This document shows positions 1-9,090 of a stretch of 64,000 bases of DNA, in pieces. The stretch comes from Senegalimassilia faecalis. Lineage in GTDB: Bacteria > Actinomycetota > Coriobacteriia > Coriobacteriales > Eggerthellaceae. The notes under the pieces are model-generated. The model saw only the letters and a program-made list of their open reading frames with translations, was not told where the DNA came from and did not search any database. Made by a program: the position numbers and the translations under genes. The stretch lies in the NCBI RefSeq assembly GCF_004135645.1, contig NZ_SDPW01000001.1:1488001-1552000 (forward strand). The letters run 5' to 3'. The first letter of the stretch is position 1; each line of letters begins with the position of its first letter.

Positions 1-2
1 TC

Positions 3-404
3 GTCGAAATCGCGAAGCTCATGGTGGCCGACCTGCGCGAGCGTTTGATCGCCATGAACATGACCATCAACCTTACCGATGCCGCATACAAGCTCATCGC
101 CAAGGAAGGCACCGACGCCACGTACGGTGCCCGTCCGCTGCGCCGTGCTATCCAGCGCTTCCTGGAAGACCCGCTGTCCGAAGAGCTGCTTGAAGGCAAG
201 TGGACGTCGGGCTCGGTCATCGAAGCCGACGTTGCCGATGACGGCGAGAACCTTGCATTCACGGCCGGCACGGGGTCTATCCCCGCGCCGCGCAAACACG
301 ACACCATCGCGCGCGATGCCGAGCTTTTGCTCACGAATTTCGATCTGGGGCATGCCGGCGTTTCAACGGGCGGCGGTACCGCTTCGGGTGGCGCTGCAGA
401 CTAG
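3..404 (+). CDS. clpC: ClpC-type AAA+ unfoldase, C-terminal fragment
   Basis: This is the 3' end of a gene that begins before the window. The reading frame is open from base 3. The visible 133 residues match the end of the second AAA+ module of Clp/Hsp100 ATPases: a small helical domain with the sensor-2 motif YGARPLRRAIQ, followed by the FLEDPLSEELLEG segment. A Gly/Ala-rich, probably disordered tail of about 40 residues follows. ClpC hexamers unfold substrates and feed them to ClpP. The Walker motifs lie outside the window, so ClpC rather than ClpB rests on the end of the domain and on the short tail. A terminator-like hairpin follows at 490. Confidence 0.85.
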   Translation, partial: VEIAKLMVADLRERLIAMNMTINLTDAAYKLIAKEGTDATYGARPLRRAIQRFLEDPLSEELLEGKWTSGSVIEADVADDGENLAFTAGTGSIPAPRKHDTIARDAELLLTNFDLGHAGVSTGGGTASGGAAD

Positions 405-489
405 CGGCCGCGCCGGCAAGCAGGTTGTGTCGGCTTCGCCCTGCCTGCGATTTGGCGGCGCTGCGCTGTCATAATGCTTTAGAATGAAA

Positions 490-525
490 GGCGGTCCCTT
501 CGCGGGGCCGCCTCGTTTGTTTTTC
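490..525 (+). terminator. Rho-independent terminator after clpC
   Basis: A 9-bp GC-rich stem (490-498 with 504-512, one G-U pair) closes a 5-base loop and is followed by a T-rich run. It separates clpC from ispD. Confidence 0.75.
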
Positions 526-542
526 GACGGAAAGAGGGAAGC

Positions 543-1388
543 ATGCCGAAGACCGTTGACCCGGTGTTCTCGTCGTCGGTGCTTGCCGCGGCCGATTTGG
601 CCACGGCGCTTGACATCGACGCGCTCACGCAATCCATGGCCGGCCTTGAGGGTAAGGTCGACAAGAACCCGAAAACCGCGGCCGTCATCTTGGCGGGCGG
701 TACGGGCGAGCGCTTCGGCAAGGAGGGCGGCAAGCAGCTCGTGGAAATTGCGGGCAAGCCCATTCTCACCTGGTCAGCCGAGGCGTTCGACGCGGTGGGC
801 GACATCGGGCTCATCGTTATCGTCTGTCCGGCTGATCGCAAAGACGAGTATCTCAAGAAGGCTATCGACCCCTTCCCGTTCGTCACGCCCGTGGTGGTGG
901 CGCCCGCTGGCTCCACGCGCCAGGAATCGGCGTTTTCCGGGCTTGAACTGGTGCCGGACGATTACGAGTACGTTGTCATGCACGATGGCGCCCGCCCGCT
1001 TATCTCGCCCGAGCTCATTGCGCACACCATCGCCACGCTGCAGGGCAACATCGATGCCGACGGCGCCGTGGTGGCGCATCCGGCCATCGACACGCTGAAG
1101 GTCGTGGAAAACGGCGTCATTGTCGGCACGCCTGACCGCAGCGTGTTCTGGAATGCTCAAACGCCGCAGGTGTTCCGCGCCGGCATTTACCGTCGCGCCC
1201 ACGCCTCGGCGCTGTCCGACGGATTTGTCGGCACCGACGACAGCTCGCTTATCGAGCGTCTTGGCGGTCGCGTGCTGGTGGTAGAAGGCAAACGCGACAA
1301 CATCAAGCTCACCGTGCCGGAAGACTACCTCATGCTCGTGGCCGCGGTGCGCGAGCGCTACCTTAAGCAGAAAGGCGAGCAGGAATAA
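543..1388 (+). CDS. ispD: 2-C-methyl-D-erythritol 4-phosphate cytidylyltransferase
   Basis: The enzyme transfers CMP from CTP to methylerythritol phosphate in the non-mevalonate isoprenoid pathway. The nucleotide-binding loop [18 protein letters not shown] lies near residues 49-66, followed by MHDGARPLI and the late [11 protein letters not shown] motif. At 281 residues it is about 45 longer than typical IspD, because of an N-terminal extension with no recognised domain. An ATG inside the extension could be the true start, but AAAGAGGGAAGC in front of 543 is a good ribosome-binding site. It overlaps ispF by one base (TAATG), so the two are translationally coupled. Confidence 0.93.
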   Translation: MPKTVDPVFSSSVLAAADLATALDIDALTQSMAGLEGKVDKNPKTAAVILAGGTGERFGKEGGKQLVEIAGKPILTWSAEAFDAVGDIGLIVIVCPADRKDEYLKKAIDPFPFVTPVVVAPAGSTRQESAFSGLELVPDDYEYVVMHDGARPLISPELIAHTIATLQGNIDADGAVVAHPAIDTLKVVENGVIVGTPDRSVFWNAQTPQVFRAGIYRRAHASALSDGFVGTDDSSLIERLGGRVLVVEGKRDNIKLTVPEDYLMLVAAVRERYLKQKGEQE

Positions 1389-1885
1389 TGACGCCCGATT
1401 TTCGTACCCTGCGCATCGGCCAGGGCTATGACGTGCACAAGCTGGTCGAAGGCCGCAAGCTCATCATCGGTGGCGTGGACATCCCGCATACGCTGGGCTT
1501 GCTTGGCCACTCCGATGCCGATGTGCTGGCCCACGCGGTTGCCGACGCCTTGCTCGGCGCCATCCGCGGCGGCGATATCGGTAAGCTGTTCCCCGACACC
1601 GACCCCGAATGGGAAGGCGCCGACTCCATGAAGCTTTTGGCCGCCGTTGCCGCGAAAGTGCGCAGCGAAGGCTTCGAGATCATTGACGTCGACAGCGTCA
1701 TTGCAGCTCAGGCGCCCAAGATGGCGCCGCATCGCCAGCAGATGCGCGCGAACTTGGCGGCGGCCATGGGCATCGCGGTCGAAAACGTCGGCGTGAAGGC
1801 CACCACCACGGAGCGCTTGGGCTTCGAGGGCCGCGAAGAGGGTATCTCGGCTACGGCCGTTGCCCTGCTTGCGCGATGTAGCTAG
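1388..1885 (+). CDS. ispF: 2-C-methyl-D-erythritol 2,4-cyclodiphosphate synthase
   Basis: IspF cyclises CDP-methylerythritol phosphate to the 2,4-cyclodiphosphate with release of CMP. This follows IspD by two steps (IspE lies between them in the pathway). The metal-binding signature GYDVHKL is at residues 12-18, and the [13 protein letters not shown] block carries the second histidine. The [17 protein letters not shown] motif near the C-terminus binds the cytidine. At 165 residues it has the usual length. The start ATG shares its A with the ispD stop codon, so the pair is co-expressed. ispD-ispF adjacency is common, and the two enzymes are fused in some bacteria. Confidence 0.95.
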   Translation: MTPDFRTLRIGQGYDVHKLVEGRKLIIGGVDIPHTLGLLGHSDADVLAHAVADALLGAIRGGDIGKLFPDTDPEWEGADSMKLLAAVAAKVRSEGFEIIDVDSVIAAQAPKMAPHRQQMRANLAAAMGIAVENVGVKATTTERLGFEGREEGISATAVALLARCS

Positions 1886-1966
1886 CGCACGCGTCTGCCC
1901 GCGCGTTCAACCATAACGTCACGTACCCACCGCCATCAGGCGGTTTGCACTAGAACAGGAAACATC

Positions 1967-3469
1967 ATGCTCAAGATCTACGACACCAAACTGCGCGAGA
2001 AGGTTCCCTTCGAAACGCTCAAGCACGGCGAAATCAGCATGTACGTGTGCGGCCCCACCGTGTACAACTACATCCACATCGGCAACGCTCGCACGTTCGT
2101 CAGCTTCGACATCATCCGCCGCTACCTTTCGTGGCGCGGCTTCAAGGTGAAGTTCGTGTCGAACATCACCGACGTAGACGACAAAATCATCAAGAAAGCC
2201 AACGAGGAAGGTCGCACCGCCGCTGAGGTGGCTGCCGAGTATTCGCAGGCGTTCCTTGATGACATGCACGCGCTCAACGTCGAAGACCCCGACGTGCGTC
2301 CGCGTGCCACCGAGGAAATCCCCGACATGATCCAGCTCATCCAAGAGCTCATTGACGGCGGGCACGCCTACGAGGTCGAAGGCGACGTGTACTTCAGCGT
2401 GCGCAGCTACCCCGACTACGGCGCGCTGTCCGGCCGCAACATCGACGAGATGGAAGGCGGCCATCGCGAGCTGCGCGCCGACGGCCAAGGCCTTGAGGAC
2501 CGCAAGCGCGACCCGCTTGACTTCGCCTTGTGGAAGGCTGCCAAGCCGGGCGAGCCTTCGTGGGAAAGCCCGTGGGGCCAGGGCCGTCCGGGCTGGCACA
2601 TCGAGTGCTCAGCCATGTCGCGCAAGTACCTGGGCCTGCCGTTCGACATTCACGGAGGTGGCGCCGACCTGGTGTTCCCGCATCATGAAAACGAGCGCGC
2701 CCAGTCCGAGGCCGCGTGCGGCTGCACGTTCGCCAACCACTGGATGCACGGCGGCATGCTGCAGATCAACCACGAGAAAATGAGCAAGTCGCTCGGCAAC
2801 TTCCTGCTGCTGCGCGACATCCTGAAAACCACGTCGCCGAACGTGCTGCGCTTCCTTATGCTGCAAACGCACTACCGCAGCCCGCTTGACTTCTCGAAGG
2901 AGCGCCTCGACGAGGCCGAGTCCGCGCTGTCGCGTATCGAGAATTGCGTGCGCAACATGGATTGGCAGATGCAAAACGCCCAGGACATCCCCAGTCCGCT
3001 TGATACCCAGGCCGTCATGAAGAACTCGAAGTGCGCTCGCGTGGATTTCGTGCTGGCAATGGACGACGACTTCAATGCCCCGCGTGCGCTTGGCGTTGTG
3101 TTCGACCTGGTCAGCTATGTGAATTCCGAAATCGCCGACAAAACGCTCAGCCTGTCTGACGTGCCGGCCGTGCGCGATGTTCGCGAAACCATCACCACGC
3201 TTATGCGCGTATTCGGCGTAGAGGTTGCCCCGCAGGATTACGAAGAGGTCGAAACGTACCCGGCCGAGGTCGTTGACCTGGCAAAACAGGTTGCCGGCTA
3301 CGAAGGTGCCGATGCGCACGAGGCCGTTGACGCGCTGCTTGAGGCGCGCGCAACCGCCCGCAAGGAAAAGAACTGGGCCGTGGCCGACGCCGTGCGCGAC
3401 GGTTTGACGGGCCTTGGCTTCACCATCGAGGACACGCCGCAGGGCGCGCGCGTCTCCTTTGAGGCGTAA
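1967..3469 (+). CDS. cysS: Cysteinyl-tRNA synthetase
   Basis: A class I aminoacyl-tRNA synthetase that charges tRNA-Cys. The zinc/cysteine-binding CGPTVYNYIHIGNART segment with the HIGH-type signature (HIGN) is at about residues 24-39. The KMSKS loop appears as EKMSKSLGNF near residue 270. The zinc ligands around ECSAMS and GGADLVFPHHENE are present. At 500 residues it is slightly longer than E. coli CysS. AACAGGAAACATC before the ATG is the ribosome-binding region. No T-box is visible in the 81-bp gap after ispF, which holds only a small hairpin at 1929-1944. Confidence 0.97.
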   Translation: MLKIYDTKLREKVPFETLKHGEISMYVCGPTVYNYIHIGNARTFVSFDIIRRYLSWRGFKVKFVSNITDVDDKIIKKANEEGRTAAEVAAEYSQAFLDDMHALNVEDPDVRPRATEEIPDMIQLIQELIDGGHAYEVEGDVYFSVRSYPDYGALSGRNIDEMEGGHRELRADGQGLEDRKRDPLDFALWKAAKPGEPSWESPWGQGRPGWHIECSAMSRKYLGLPFDIHGGGADLVFPHHENERAQSEAACGCTFANHWMHGGMLQINHEKMSKSLGNFLLLRDILKTTSPNVLRFLMLQTHYRSPLDFSKERLDEAESALSRIENCVRNMDWQMQNAQDIPSPLDTQAVMKNSKCARVDFVLAMDDDFNAPRALGVVFDLVSYVNSEIADKTLSLSDVPAVRDVRETITTLMRVFGVEVAPQDYEEVETYPAEVVDLAKQVAGYEGADAHEAVDALLEARATARKEKNWAVADAVRDGLTGLGFTIEDTPQGARVSFEA

Positions 3470-3501
3470 AAGCCTGTTGTACTGAACTGCTTGATGAACG
3501 T

Positions 3502-3517
3502 GGAGCGTCGTCGCTCC
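3502..3517 (+). terminator. Short hairpin after cysS, possible terminator
   Basis: A perfect 6-bp stem GGAGCG/CGCTCC with a 4-base loop lies 32 bp after cysS. There is no clear T-run, so termination is uncertain. Confidence 0.35.
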
Positions 3518-3633
3518 TTGCGCTTGCGGAGCATCGTGCGCGTGCCGCTTCGGCCCGCACGCCCATCCCGCTTGCCAAGGCGCGCGGCGCTCCGCGTTTG
3601 CCATATCCATCGCTTCGTTTCGAAAGTTTTGCC

Positions 3634-4896
3634 ATGACTGATTTCTCCGCAACCGAATTGCTTGCTCCGGCAGGTGGGCGCAGCCAGCTTGAGGCGGCGG
3701 TGCGTTTCGGCGCCGATGCGGTGTACCTTGCCGCCGACAAGTTCGGCATGCGCCAGCGCGCCGAGAACTTCACGCTCGACGACATCCCCAGCGCGGTGGC
3801 GTTCGCCCACGGCGCGGGTGCGAAGGTGTACGTTACCGTGAACACGCTCATGAGCCAAGCCGACATCGCAGCGCTGCCGCCGTATCTGGAAGCGCTTGAT
3901 GCTTCGGGCGCCGACGCGCTCATCGTCAGCGACTTGGGGGCATTTTCCCTGGCTCGCCGCTACGCGCCGCATATGGAGCTGCACGTCAGCACGCAGGCAT
4001 CGGTCATGAACGCCGAAGCGGCCCGCACCTGGTATGACTTGGGCGCCTCGCGCGTGGTGGTTGCACGCGAAATGAGCGTGGAAGACATCGCCGAGCTGCG
4101 CGCTCAGGCTCCGCGCGAACTTGAGATCGAGGCGTTCGTGCACGGCGCCATGTGCATGGCCTATTCGGGCCGTTGCATGCTGTCGGCGGCCATGACGGGC
4201 CGCTCGGGCAACAAGGGCTTCTGCGCACAGCCGTGTCGTTGGAGCTATGCGCTGGTGGAGGAAAAGCGTCCCGGCGCGTACTATCCCATCGAGGAGGACG
4301 TGCGCGGCACGTACGTCATGAACGCGCACGACCTGTGCATGATCGAGCACCTCGACGACCTGGCGCGCGCCGGCGTGAACTCGTTCAAGATCGAAGGCCG
4401 TAACAAGCGCGCGTTTTACGTTGCCACGGTGGTGCACGCCTATCGCGCCGTCATGGACGGCACCGGCCCCGCGTCGGTCATGTCCGATTTGCATGCCATT
4501 TCGCACCGCCCTTACGGAACGGGCTTCTTCTACGGCCAGCCAAGCCAGCGCCAGGAACGCGACGGCTACGACAAAGACTACCTGCATGCAGCCACGGTTA
4601 CGGCGTGTCAGCAGGTGGAGGAGGGCACCTGGCGCATTCAAGCAACCTGCCACAACCGGTTCTGCGAAGGCGACGAACTTGAAATCTTGACGCCGCGCAA
4701 GCCCATTGCGGCTGCGCGCGTGCAGGGGCTCACGTGGCTGGCAAAAAGCCAGGAAGGCGATGTGTACCCGCAGCCGGTGCCCATGGCGAACCGCACTATG
4801 GAAACCTATGCGTTTGAAAGCCGCATTGCCATGCAGCCGGGCGATTTGCTGCGCATCCGTATTCAGCAGACGGCAGAGGAAGCGGTGCAGGCGTGA
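3634..4896 (+). CDS. U32 family peptidase / tRNA hydroxylation protein (TrhP-like)
   Basis: A U32 family protein of 420 residues. The N-terminal ELLAPAGGRSQLEAAVRFGADAVYL opening, the ELHVSTQASV segment and the HGAMCMAYSGRC ... GFCAQPCRWSY cysteine-rich core match TrhP/YegQ proteins. These act with prephenate in forming 5-hydroxyuridine at position 34 of tRNAs; other U32 members are collagenase-like peptidases or RlhA. The four conserved cysteines of the core are present and fit an Fe-S cluster. The frame is open upstream to a TTG at 3598, but the ATG at 3634 starts just before the conserved domain. The gene overlaps the following MFS gene by four bases (GTGA). Confidence 0.85.
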   Translation: MTDFSATELLAPAGGRSQLEAAVRFGADAVYLAADKFGMRQRAENFTLDDIPSAVAFAHGAGAKVYVTVNTLMSQADIAALPPYLEALDASGADALIVSDLGAFSLARRYAPHMELHVSTQASVMNAEAARTWYDLGASRVVVAREMSVEDIAELRAQAPRELEIEAFVHGAMCMAYSGRCMLSAAMTGRSGNKGFCAQPCRWSYALVEEKRPGAYYPIEEDVRGTYVMNAHDLCMIEHLDDLARAGVNSFKIEGRNKRAFYVATVVHAYRAVMDGTGPASVMSDLHAISHRPYGTGFFYGQPSQRQERDGYDKDYLHAATVTACQQVEEGTWRIQATCHNRFCEGDELEILTPRKPIAAARVQGLTWLAKSQEGDVYPQPVPMANRTMETYAFESRIAMQPGDLLRIRIQQTAEEAVQA

Positions 4897-6104
4897 GCGC
4901 GGCCGCTACGGCGCCCGCGGGCGCGCAGCTGCCAAGCCGTGCCCGCGGCAACGCCATGATTTTGGTGCTCGCGCTCAGCTGCTTCGTGTTCGGCTGCGCC
5001 TACCAGTACATCCTCGGCGTTCCCGATCAGGTGGCTGAAATCGTTGGCATCGACTTGTCGCAGGTCAGCCTTATGATGGGCGTGTACGGCGTGTGCAATG
5101 CCATCGGCACGCCGCTTTTGGTGATGGCGCTCACGCCGCGCGGGCCGAAAACGCTGCTGCTTGTCAGCCTTGCGCTTATGGCGGCGGGCATGGCCGTGTG
5201 CGCCGCCACGCCCTTCTATCCGATTATCCTTGCAGGTCGAGCCATCATGGGCGTGGGCAACGGATCGTTCGCGGCCACGGCCTATATCGCTGCCAGCCGC
5301 ATCGCCGGCCCCGCGCGCAGCGCTTCGGCCATGTCGAACGTGGCGCTCGGGTTCAGCGCGTCGTTCGTGTTCGCGTTGCCGGCCGCACGCGTGCTGCGCG
5401 ACGTCATCACGTGGCAGCAAGCGTATTGGGTGCTGGTAGCGGCGGCGGCCTTTGCGTTCATCGTTATCGCGCTGGCCGTGAAGATCCCCGATGTGCCCAC
5501 GTCGTCGTCATTTTCGTCGCAGCGCGCAACCGATGTGCTGCGCGTGTTCAAGAACCCCTGCGTGGTGCTGCCGCTTGCCTGCACGGCGCTCATGTTCGTG
5601 GGCTACGCGTCCATGAACACCTACATCACGCCGTTCATGGAAGGCGTGCTGCCCGATCCCGCGTGGGTAAGCGGCGCGCTGTTCGCATTCGGCCTTATGA
5701 GCATGGTGGGATCGAAGGCCAGCGGCTGGGCGGCCGACCGCTTCGGCTCGGCGCCGGCCGTCATTGGCTGCGTTGCGCTGCAGGCTGCAACGCTGGTGGC
5801 GCTTGGCATCTCCGCGGGCTCTTGGGCGGCCGCGTTGGTGGCGGCGTGTCTGTGGACGGGCATCTCCTGGGGCTTTCTGCCGGCGCAAAACTCGTTCATT
5901 ATGTTGAACGCCGGCGACGACGCGGCGTTCGCCGTCAGCCTGTCGAATTCGTCGCTGCAGTTAGGAAGCGCGCTCGGCGCGTTCGTGGCCGGCGGATTCA
6001 TCGCGTGCCTGCCGCTTTCGGCTATGCCGTTTCTGTCTGCGGCGTTCACGCTTGTGGCCGTTGTCGCCGAGGTGGCTGCGCTGCGTCTGGCGCGCCGTCG
6101 TTAG
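4893..6104 (+). CDS. MFS transporter
   Basis: A 403-residue membrane protein with about 12 hydrophobic segments, typical of the major facilitator superfamily. Loop regions include PRGPKTLL between helices 2 and 3 and ADRFGSAPA in the second half, the positions of the family's charged cytoplasmic motifs. It starts at a GTG that overlaps the U32 gene stop, so the two are translationally coupled. The substrate cannot be read from the sequence. It converges with the MATE gene across only six bases, with no obvious terminator between them. Confidence 0.85.
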   Translation: MSAAATAPAGAQLPSRARGNAMILVLALSCFVFGCAYQYILGVPDQVAEIVGIDLSQVSLMMGVYGVCNAIGTPLLVMALTPRGPKTLLLVSLALMAAGMAVCAATPFYPIILAGRAIMGVGNGSFAATAYIAASRIAGPARSASAMSNVALGFSASFVFALPAARVLRDVITWQQAYWVLVAAAAFAFIVIALAVKIPDVPTSSSFSSQRATDVLRVFKNPCVVLPLACTALMFVGYASMNTYITPFMEGVLPDPAWVSGALFAFGLMSMVGSKASGWAADRFGSAPAVIGCVALQAATLVALGISAGSWAAALVAACLWTGISWGFLPAQNSFIMLNAGDDAAFAVSLSNSSLQLGSALGAFVAGGFIACLPLSAMPFLSAAFTLVAVVAEVAALRLARRR

Positions 6105-6110
6105 CGCCTC

Positions 6111-7487
6111 CTACGCCAACTTCACGCCTTTGCGCGCGGCAACCTGCGCGTAGGCACGCCTGCGTGCGAATACGTACAACCCCAGCATGGTCGCACCGGT
6201 AATTCCCCAGGTCACGGGGTAAATGTTCATAAGCGCATCAAAGGTGCCGAATGCGCCGAACAGCGCGAACACGTAGATGATGCGCAGCACGCACGAACCC
6301 ACAACCACCACCACGGTTGGCAGCACGGACCACCCCATGCCGCGCAGCGCGCCGGCCGTCACTTCGTAACTTGCGGGCATGCACTCAAGAAGCTCCACGT
6401 GCCACAGGCGCACGAATCCGAACGCCACGGCGGTCGCATCAGTGGTAAAGGCGCCCAGCGCCAGGTTACCGGCGGCAACGAAAAGCACGCTCAGCACCAC
6501 GGCGCACACCACGGCCGCGCCCATGCAGAAGCGGAACACCGTGTCGCAGCGCTTCAGCTTGCCGGCGGCGAAGTTCTGCCCGATAAACGTCACCGCGGCC
6601 TGTGAAAACGCGCTCACGAAGAAATAGGTGTAGTACTCGTAGTTCATCGCCGCCGCAGAACCTGCCGTAGCGGCCGTGCCGAATCCGTTGATGGCCGCCT
6701 GGATGGCAACGTTGGACAGCGAGAACACCACGCTTTGCAACCCGGACGGCACGCCGATGTACAGAATCGTCCGCAGCGTGTCGGCGTCTACGAACAGATG
6801 CTGCACGTCAAGCCGGAACGCCTCTTCCTCGTGCAACAGCATCCACACGATGATGCCAGCCGCAGCGGCGTTGGAAACGTCGGTTGCCACGGCAATGCCC
6901 ACGACGCCACCGTCAAACACCGTCACGGCAACCACGTTCAGCACGATGTTGAGCGCTACGGCCACGGCAAGCGCGTACAGCGGGCGGCGCGTATCGCCTT
7001 TCGCGCGCAGCACGGCCGATCCGAAGTTGTACACCAAGAAGAATACGATGCCCGCAAAATAGGCTTGCAGGTACCCGGTTGCCTCCGCGCGCGCATCGGC
7101 GGGGATGTCGATGGCGTCAAGGATGGGCTCGGTCGCAAACACGCCCACCGCGGTCAGCGCCACCGAACTGACCAGCGTCACGATGGCCGTCGTCTGCACC
7201 GCGCCGTGCACGCGGTCAAGCTCTTTGTGCCCGATGTGGATGGCAATGGCCACGTTCGCCCCGATGGAAAGCCCTACGAACAGGCCGATCAGCAGCGTGA
7301 TGACCGGCGACACGCCGCCGATGGCGGCAAGCGCGGTCGAGCCGATAAACCGACCGGCCACAATGGCATCGGCCGAATTGAAAAGCTGCTGCAAGATGCT
7401 GCTTAAGGCCAGCGGAATGGCGAACAGGATGATTTTGCCGGGCAAAGGCCCATGCAGCATGTCGATGCTGTTTTTCTTTGTGCTCAT
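6111..7487 (-). CDS. MATE family multidrug efflux protein
   Basis: A 458-residue protein with about 12 membrane helices in two repeats. The opening MLHGPLPGKIILFAIPLALSSILQQLFNSADAIVAGRF is characteristic of Na+- or H+-coupled MATE exporters (NorM/DinF group). The frame is open upstream to 7616, but the ATG at 7487 begins the conserved protein; the sequence before it is low in coding character. It is transcribed away from the 600-bp gap that holds the repeats and the TPP riboswitch. Likely substrates are cationic drugs or metabolites, but none is shown. Confidence 0.88.
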   Translation of the reverse strand: MSTKKNSIDMLHGPLPGKIILFAIPLALSSILQQLFNSADAIVAGRFIGSTALAAIGGVSPVITLLIGLFVGLSIGANVAIAIHIGHKELDRVHGAVQTTAIVTLVSSVALTAVGVFATEPILDAIDIPADARAEATGYLQAYFAGIVFFLVYNFGSAVLRAKGDTRRPLYALAVAVALNIVLNVVAVTVFDGGVVGIAVATDVSNAAAAGIIVWMLLHEEEAFRLDVQHLFVDADTLRTILYIGVPSGLQSVVFSLSNVAIQAAINGFGTAATAGSAAAMNYEYYTYFFVSAFSQAAVTFIGQNFAAGKLKRCDTVFRFCMGAAVVCAVVLSVLFVAAGNLALGAFTTDATAVAFGFVRLWHVELLECMPASYEVTAGALRGMGWSVLPTVVVVVGSCVLRIIYVFALFGAFGTFDALMNIYPVTWGITGATMLGLYVFARRRAYAQVAARKGVKLA

Positions 7488-7671
7488 GAATAGGTTCTTT
7501 CGTCGATGCGTGCGGCGCAGGGGGGTTCTTTGGCTGCGCGCAAAATGATTGCTCAACGGGTATACAACTTGGAGCCGCTCCAGCGCAACCGCTTCGGGGC
7601 CTATCTGCACATGCATTCCGTTTCGCCCGTATGCCCGCAGCCCATTCGCTTCGCCATCTTTCCCGTCCCAT

Positions 7672-7729
7672 ATGACAAGGGGCCCAGGTCATTTGTCGGG
7701 TAGGCTTGCTCGCCATGGCCATTATTCGG
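7672..7729. repeat. REP-like repeat, copy 1
   Basis: A roughly 58-bp sequence beginning ATGACAAGGGG, with CAGGTCATTTGTC after it and GGCCATTATTCGG at its end. It recurs at 7826. TGACAA and TTGTC arms make it hairpin-forming. The rest of the 7488-8081 gap shows no convincing gene. Confidence 0.6.
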
Positions 7730-7825
7730 TAGGGCGCATCCTGCCGATTTGCCTGCCTTCGCCTGGTCTTACGCTGCTCGTTTGCCCCGTCGATATTCCC
7801 ATCCGTCCGAATTGCTGTCGCCTGC

Positions 7826-7886
7826 ATGACAAGGGGACAGGTCATTTGTCATATGGCTTCTCGCACTTGTCGTGGCCATTGTTCGG
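7826..7886. repeat. REP-like repeat, copy 2
   Basis: Second copy of the element at 7672, with the same opening (ATGACAAGGGG), the same CAGGTCATTTGTC core and the ending GGCCATTGTTCGG. Here the hairpin is better formed (ATGACAA ... TTGTCAT). Confidence 0.6.
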
Positions 7887-8081
7887 CGTGAGCTCTCCTC
7901 GTTTCGGCGGCTCCTGTCACGCTCCCACAAGCTGCTCGATTGTCCGTTCTTCCCGCCAATGCAAGCTCCTGCTGCGTCATACGGCGCTTTTGGATCGGTT
8001 GCAGCCGAAGGCATAGGCCGTTCGGGGAATTGTCTTCCCGCACAGCTCGGCCTTGGGTGTATCATGCCAACCAACAGATTC

Positions 8082-8179
8082 GATGCAGGGGTGCCCGGCG
8101 GCGTGTTCGCCGGCGCTGAGAGGGCTCATGCGCCTAACCCTTTGAACCTGTCCAGGTAACGCTGGCGTAGGGAGCATCT
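8082..8179 (+). promoter_or_regulatory. TPP (thiamine pyrophosphate) riboswitch
   Basis: The conserved THI-element blocks appear in order: GGGGTGC near 8088, GCTGAGAGG near 8115, ACCCTTTGAACCTG near 8137, and CTGGCGTAGGGA near 8162. The outer stem GATGC/GCATC closes the structure. It lies just upstream of thiM, with a strong GC hairpin between them. TPP binding is expected to repress the thiM operon. Confidence 0.97.
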
Positions 8180-8190
8180 CTCGTGAGAAA

Positions 8191-8223
8191 CGGGGGCGCT
8201 GCCGTACTGCGGCAGCGCCCCCG
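8191..8223 (+). terminator. GC-rich hairpin in the riboswitch expression platform
   Basis: A perfect 14-bp stem (8191-8204 with 8210-8223) and a 5-base loop directly follow the TPP aptamer. The trailing bases TTGTCGTTG are only moderately T-rich. It is probably the terminator of the riboswitch switch, or sequesters the region before the thiM ribosome-binding site at 8235-8241. Confidence 0.7.
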
Positions 8224-8245
8224 TTGTCGTTGCGAAGGAGAGCAC

Positions 8246-9085
8246 ATGATCGAGCAGTCTCAGCTCAAGGAAGACATCGTCCAAGCGGCGCAAAACGTCC
8301 GCGCGAACAACCCCATGGCCGGGTCCATCACGAACACCGTCACCATCGACTTCGTGGCGAACGCCCAGCTTGCCGCTGGCGGCTCGGCGGCCATGGTCTA
8401 TCTGCCCGACGAAGGCGAAACGCTTGTCGCCGCAGGTGGCGCCGTGTATCTGAACATGGGCACGCTGTTCCCCGTGTACGAGGAAACCATCCCGCGCACG
8501 GCCGCCGCGGCCCAAGCGGCAGGAAAGCCCTGGGTGCTCGATCCGGTGGGCATCGGCATCGGCAGCCTGCGCACGAAGCTGCTTAGCCAGCTGAAAGAGT
8601 ACAAGCCGGCCATCGTGCGCGGCAACGCTTCCGAGATCATCGCGCTGGCGGGCCTGTGGGATCTTTCCGGCAGTGCCGAGGACCTCTCGCGCGCTCGCGG
8701 CGTCGACACCACCGACACGGTGGAAGCCGCGCGCGATGCCGCGGTGGCGCTTGCGCGCTTTACGGGCGGCGCCGTTGTTGTTTCGGGCAAGTCAGACCTG
8801 GTCACCGATGGAAAATCGGTGGTCATCAGCCACGGTGGCAGCTCGCTTATGGGCAAGGTGACGGGCTTTGGCTGCTCGCAGGGCGGCGTGCTGGCCGTGT
8901 ACGCTACGCAAACCGACCCGTTCACGGCTGCGGTTGCCGCGGTGAACCACTACAACTTCTCCGGCCGCGCGGCAGCAGCGAAGGCAGCGGCGCCGGCAAG
9001 CTTCAAAGCGGCGTTTCTCGACAGCCTCTACCTTGCCACGCCCGAGGACATCGCGAACAACTCCATGGAAATCCAGGAGGCGTAA
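8246..9085 (+). CDS. thiM: Hydroxyethylthiazole kinase
   Basis: ThiM phosphorylates 4-methyl-5-(2-hydroxyethyl)thiazole, the salvage route for the thiazole half of thiamine. Diagnostic blocks are NTVTIDFVANAQLAAGGSAAM near residues 31-51, DPVGIGIGSLR, RGNASEIIALAG and the late GCSQGGVLAVYA, which holds the phosphate-binding and catalytic region of the ribokinase-like fold. At 279 residues it is normal length. The ATG at 8246 follows AAGGAGAGCAC. The frame extends upstream, but that part lies inside the terminator hairpin. It is the first gene behind the TPP riboswitch. Confidence 0.96.
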   Translation: MIEQSQLKEDIVQAAQNVRANNPMAGSITNTVTIDFVANAQLAAGGSAAMVYLPDEGETLVAAGGAVYLNMGTLFPVYEETIPRTAAAAQAAGKPWVLDPVGIGIGSLRTKLLSQLKEYKPAIVRGNASEIIALAGLWDLSGSAEDLSRARGVDTTDTVEAARDAAVALARFTGGAVVVSGKSDLVTDGKSVVISHGGSSLMGKVTGFGCSQGGVLAVYATQTDPFTAAVAAVNHYNFSGRAAAAKAAAPASFKAAFLDSLYLATPEDIANNSMEIQEA

Positions 9086-9090
9086 AGCTC

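Noticed and set aside
1886-1966. T-box before cysS
   Set aside because: The gap is too short and lacks the T-box sequence; only a 6-bp hairpin is seen.
7549-8016. Possible gene in the gap before the riboswitch
   Set aside because: The frame is Cys/Ser/Arg-rich, crosses the REP-like repeats and has no ribosome-binding site or family.
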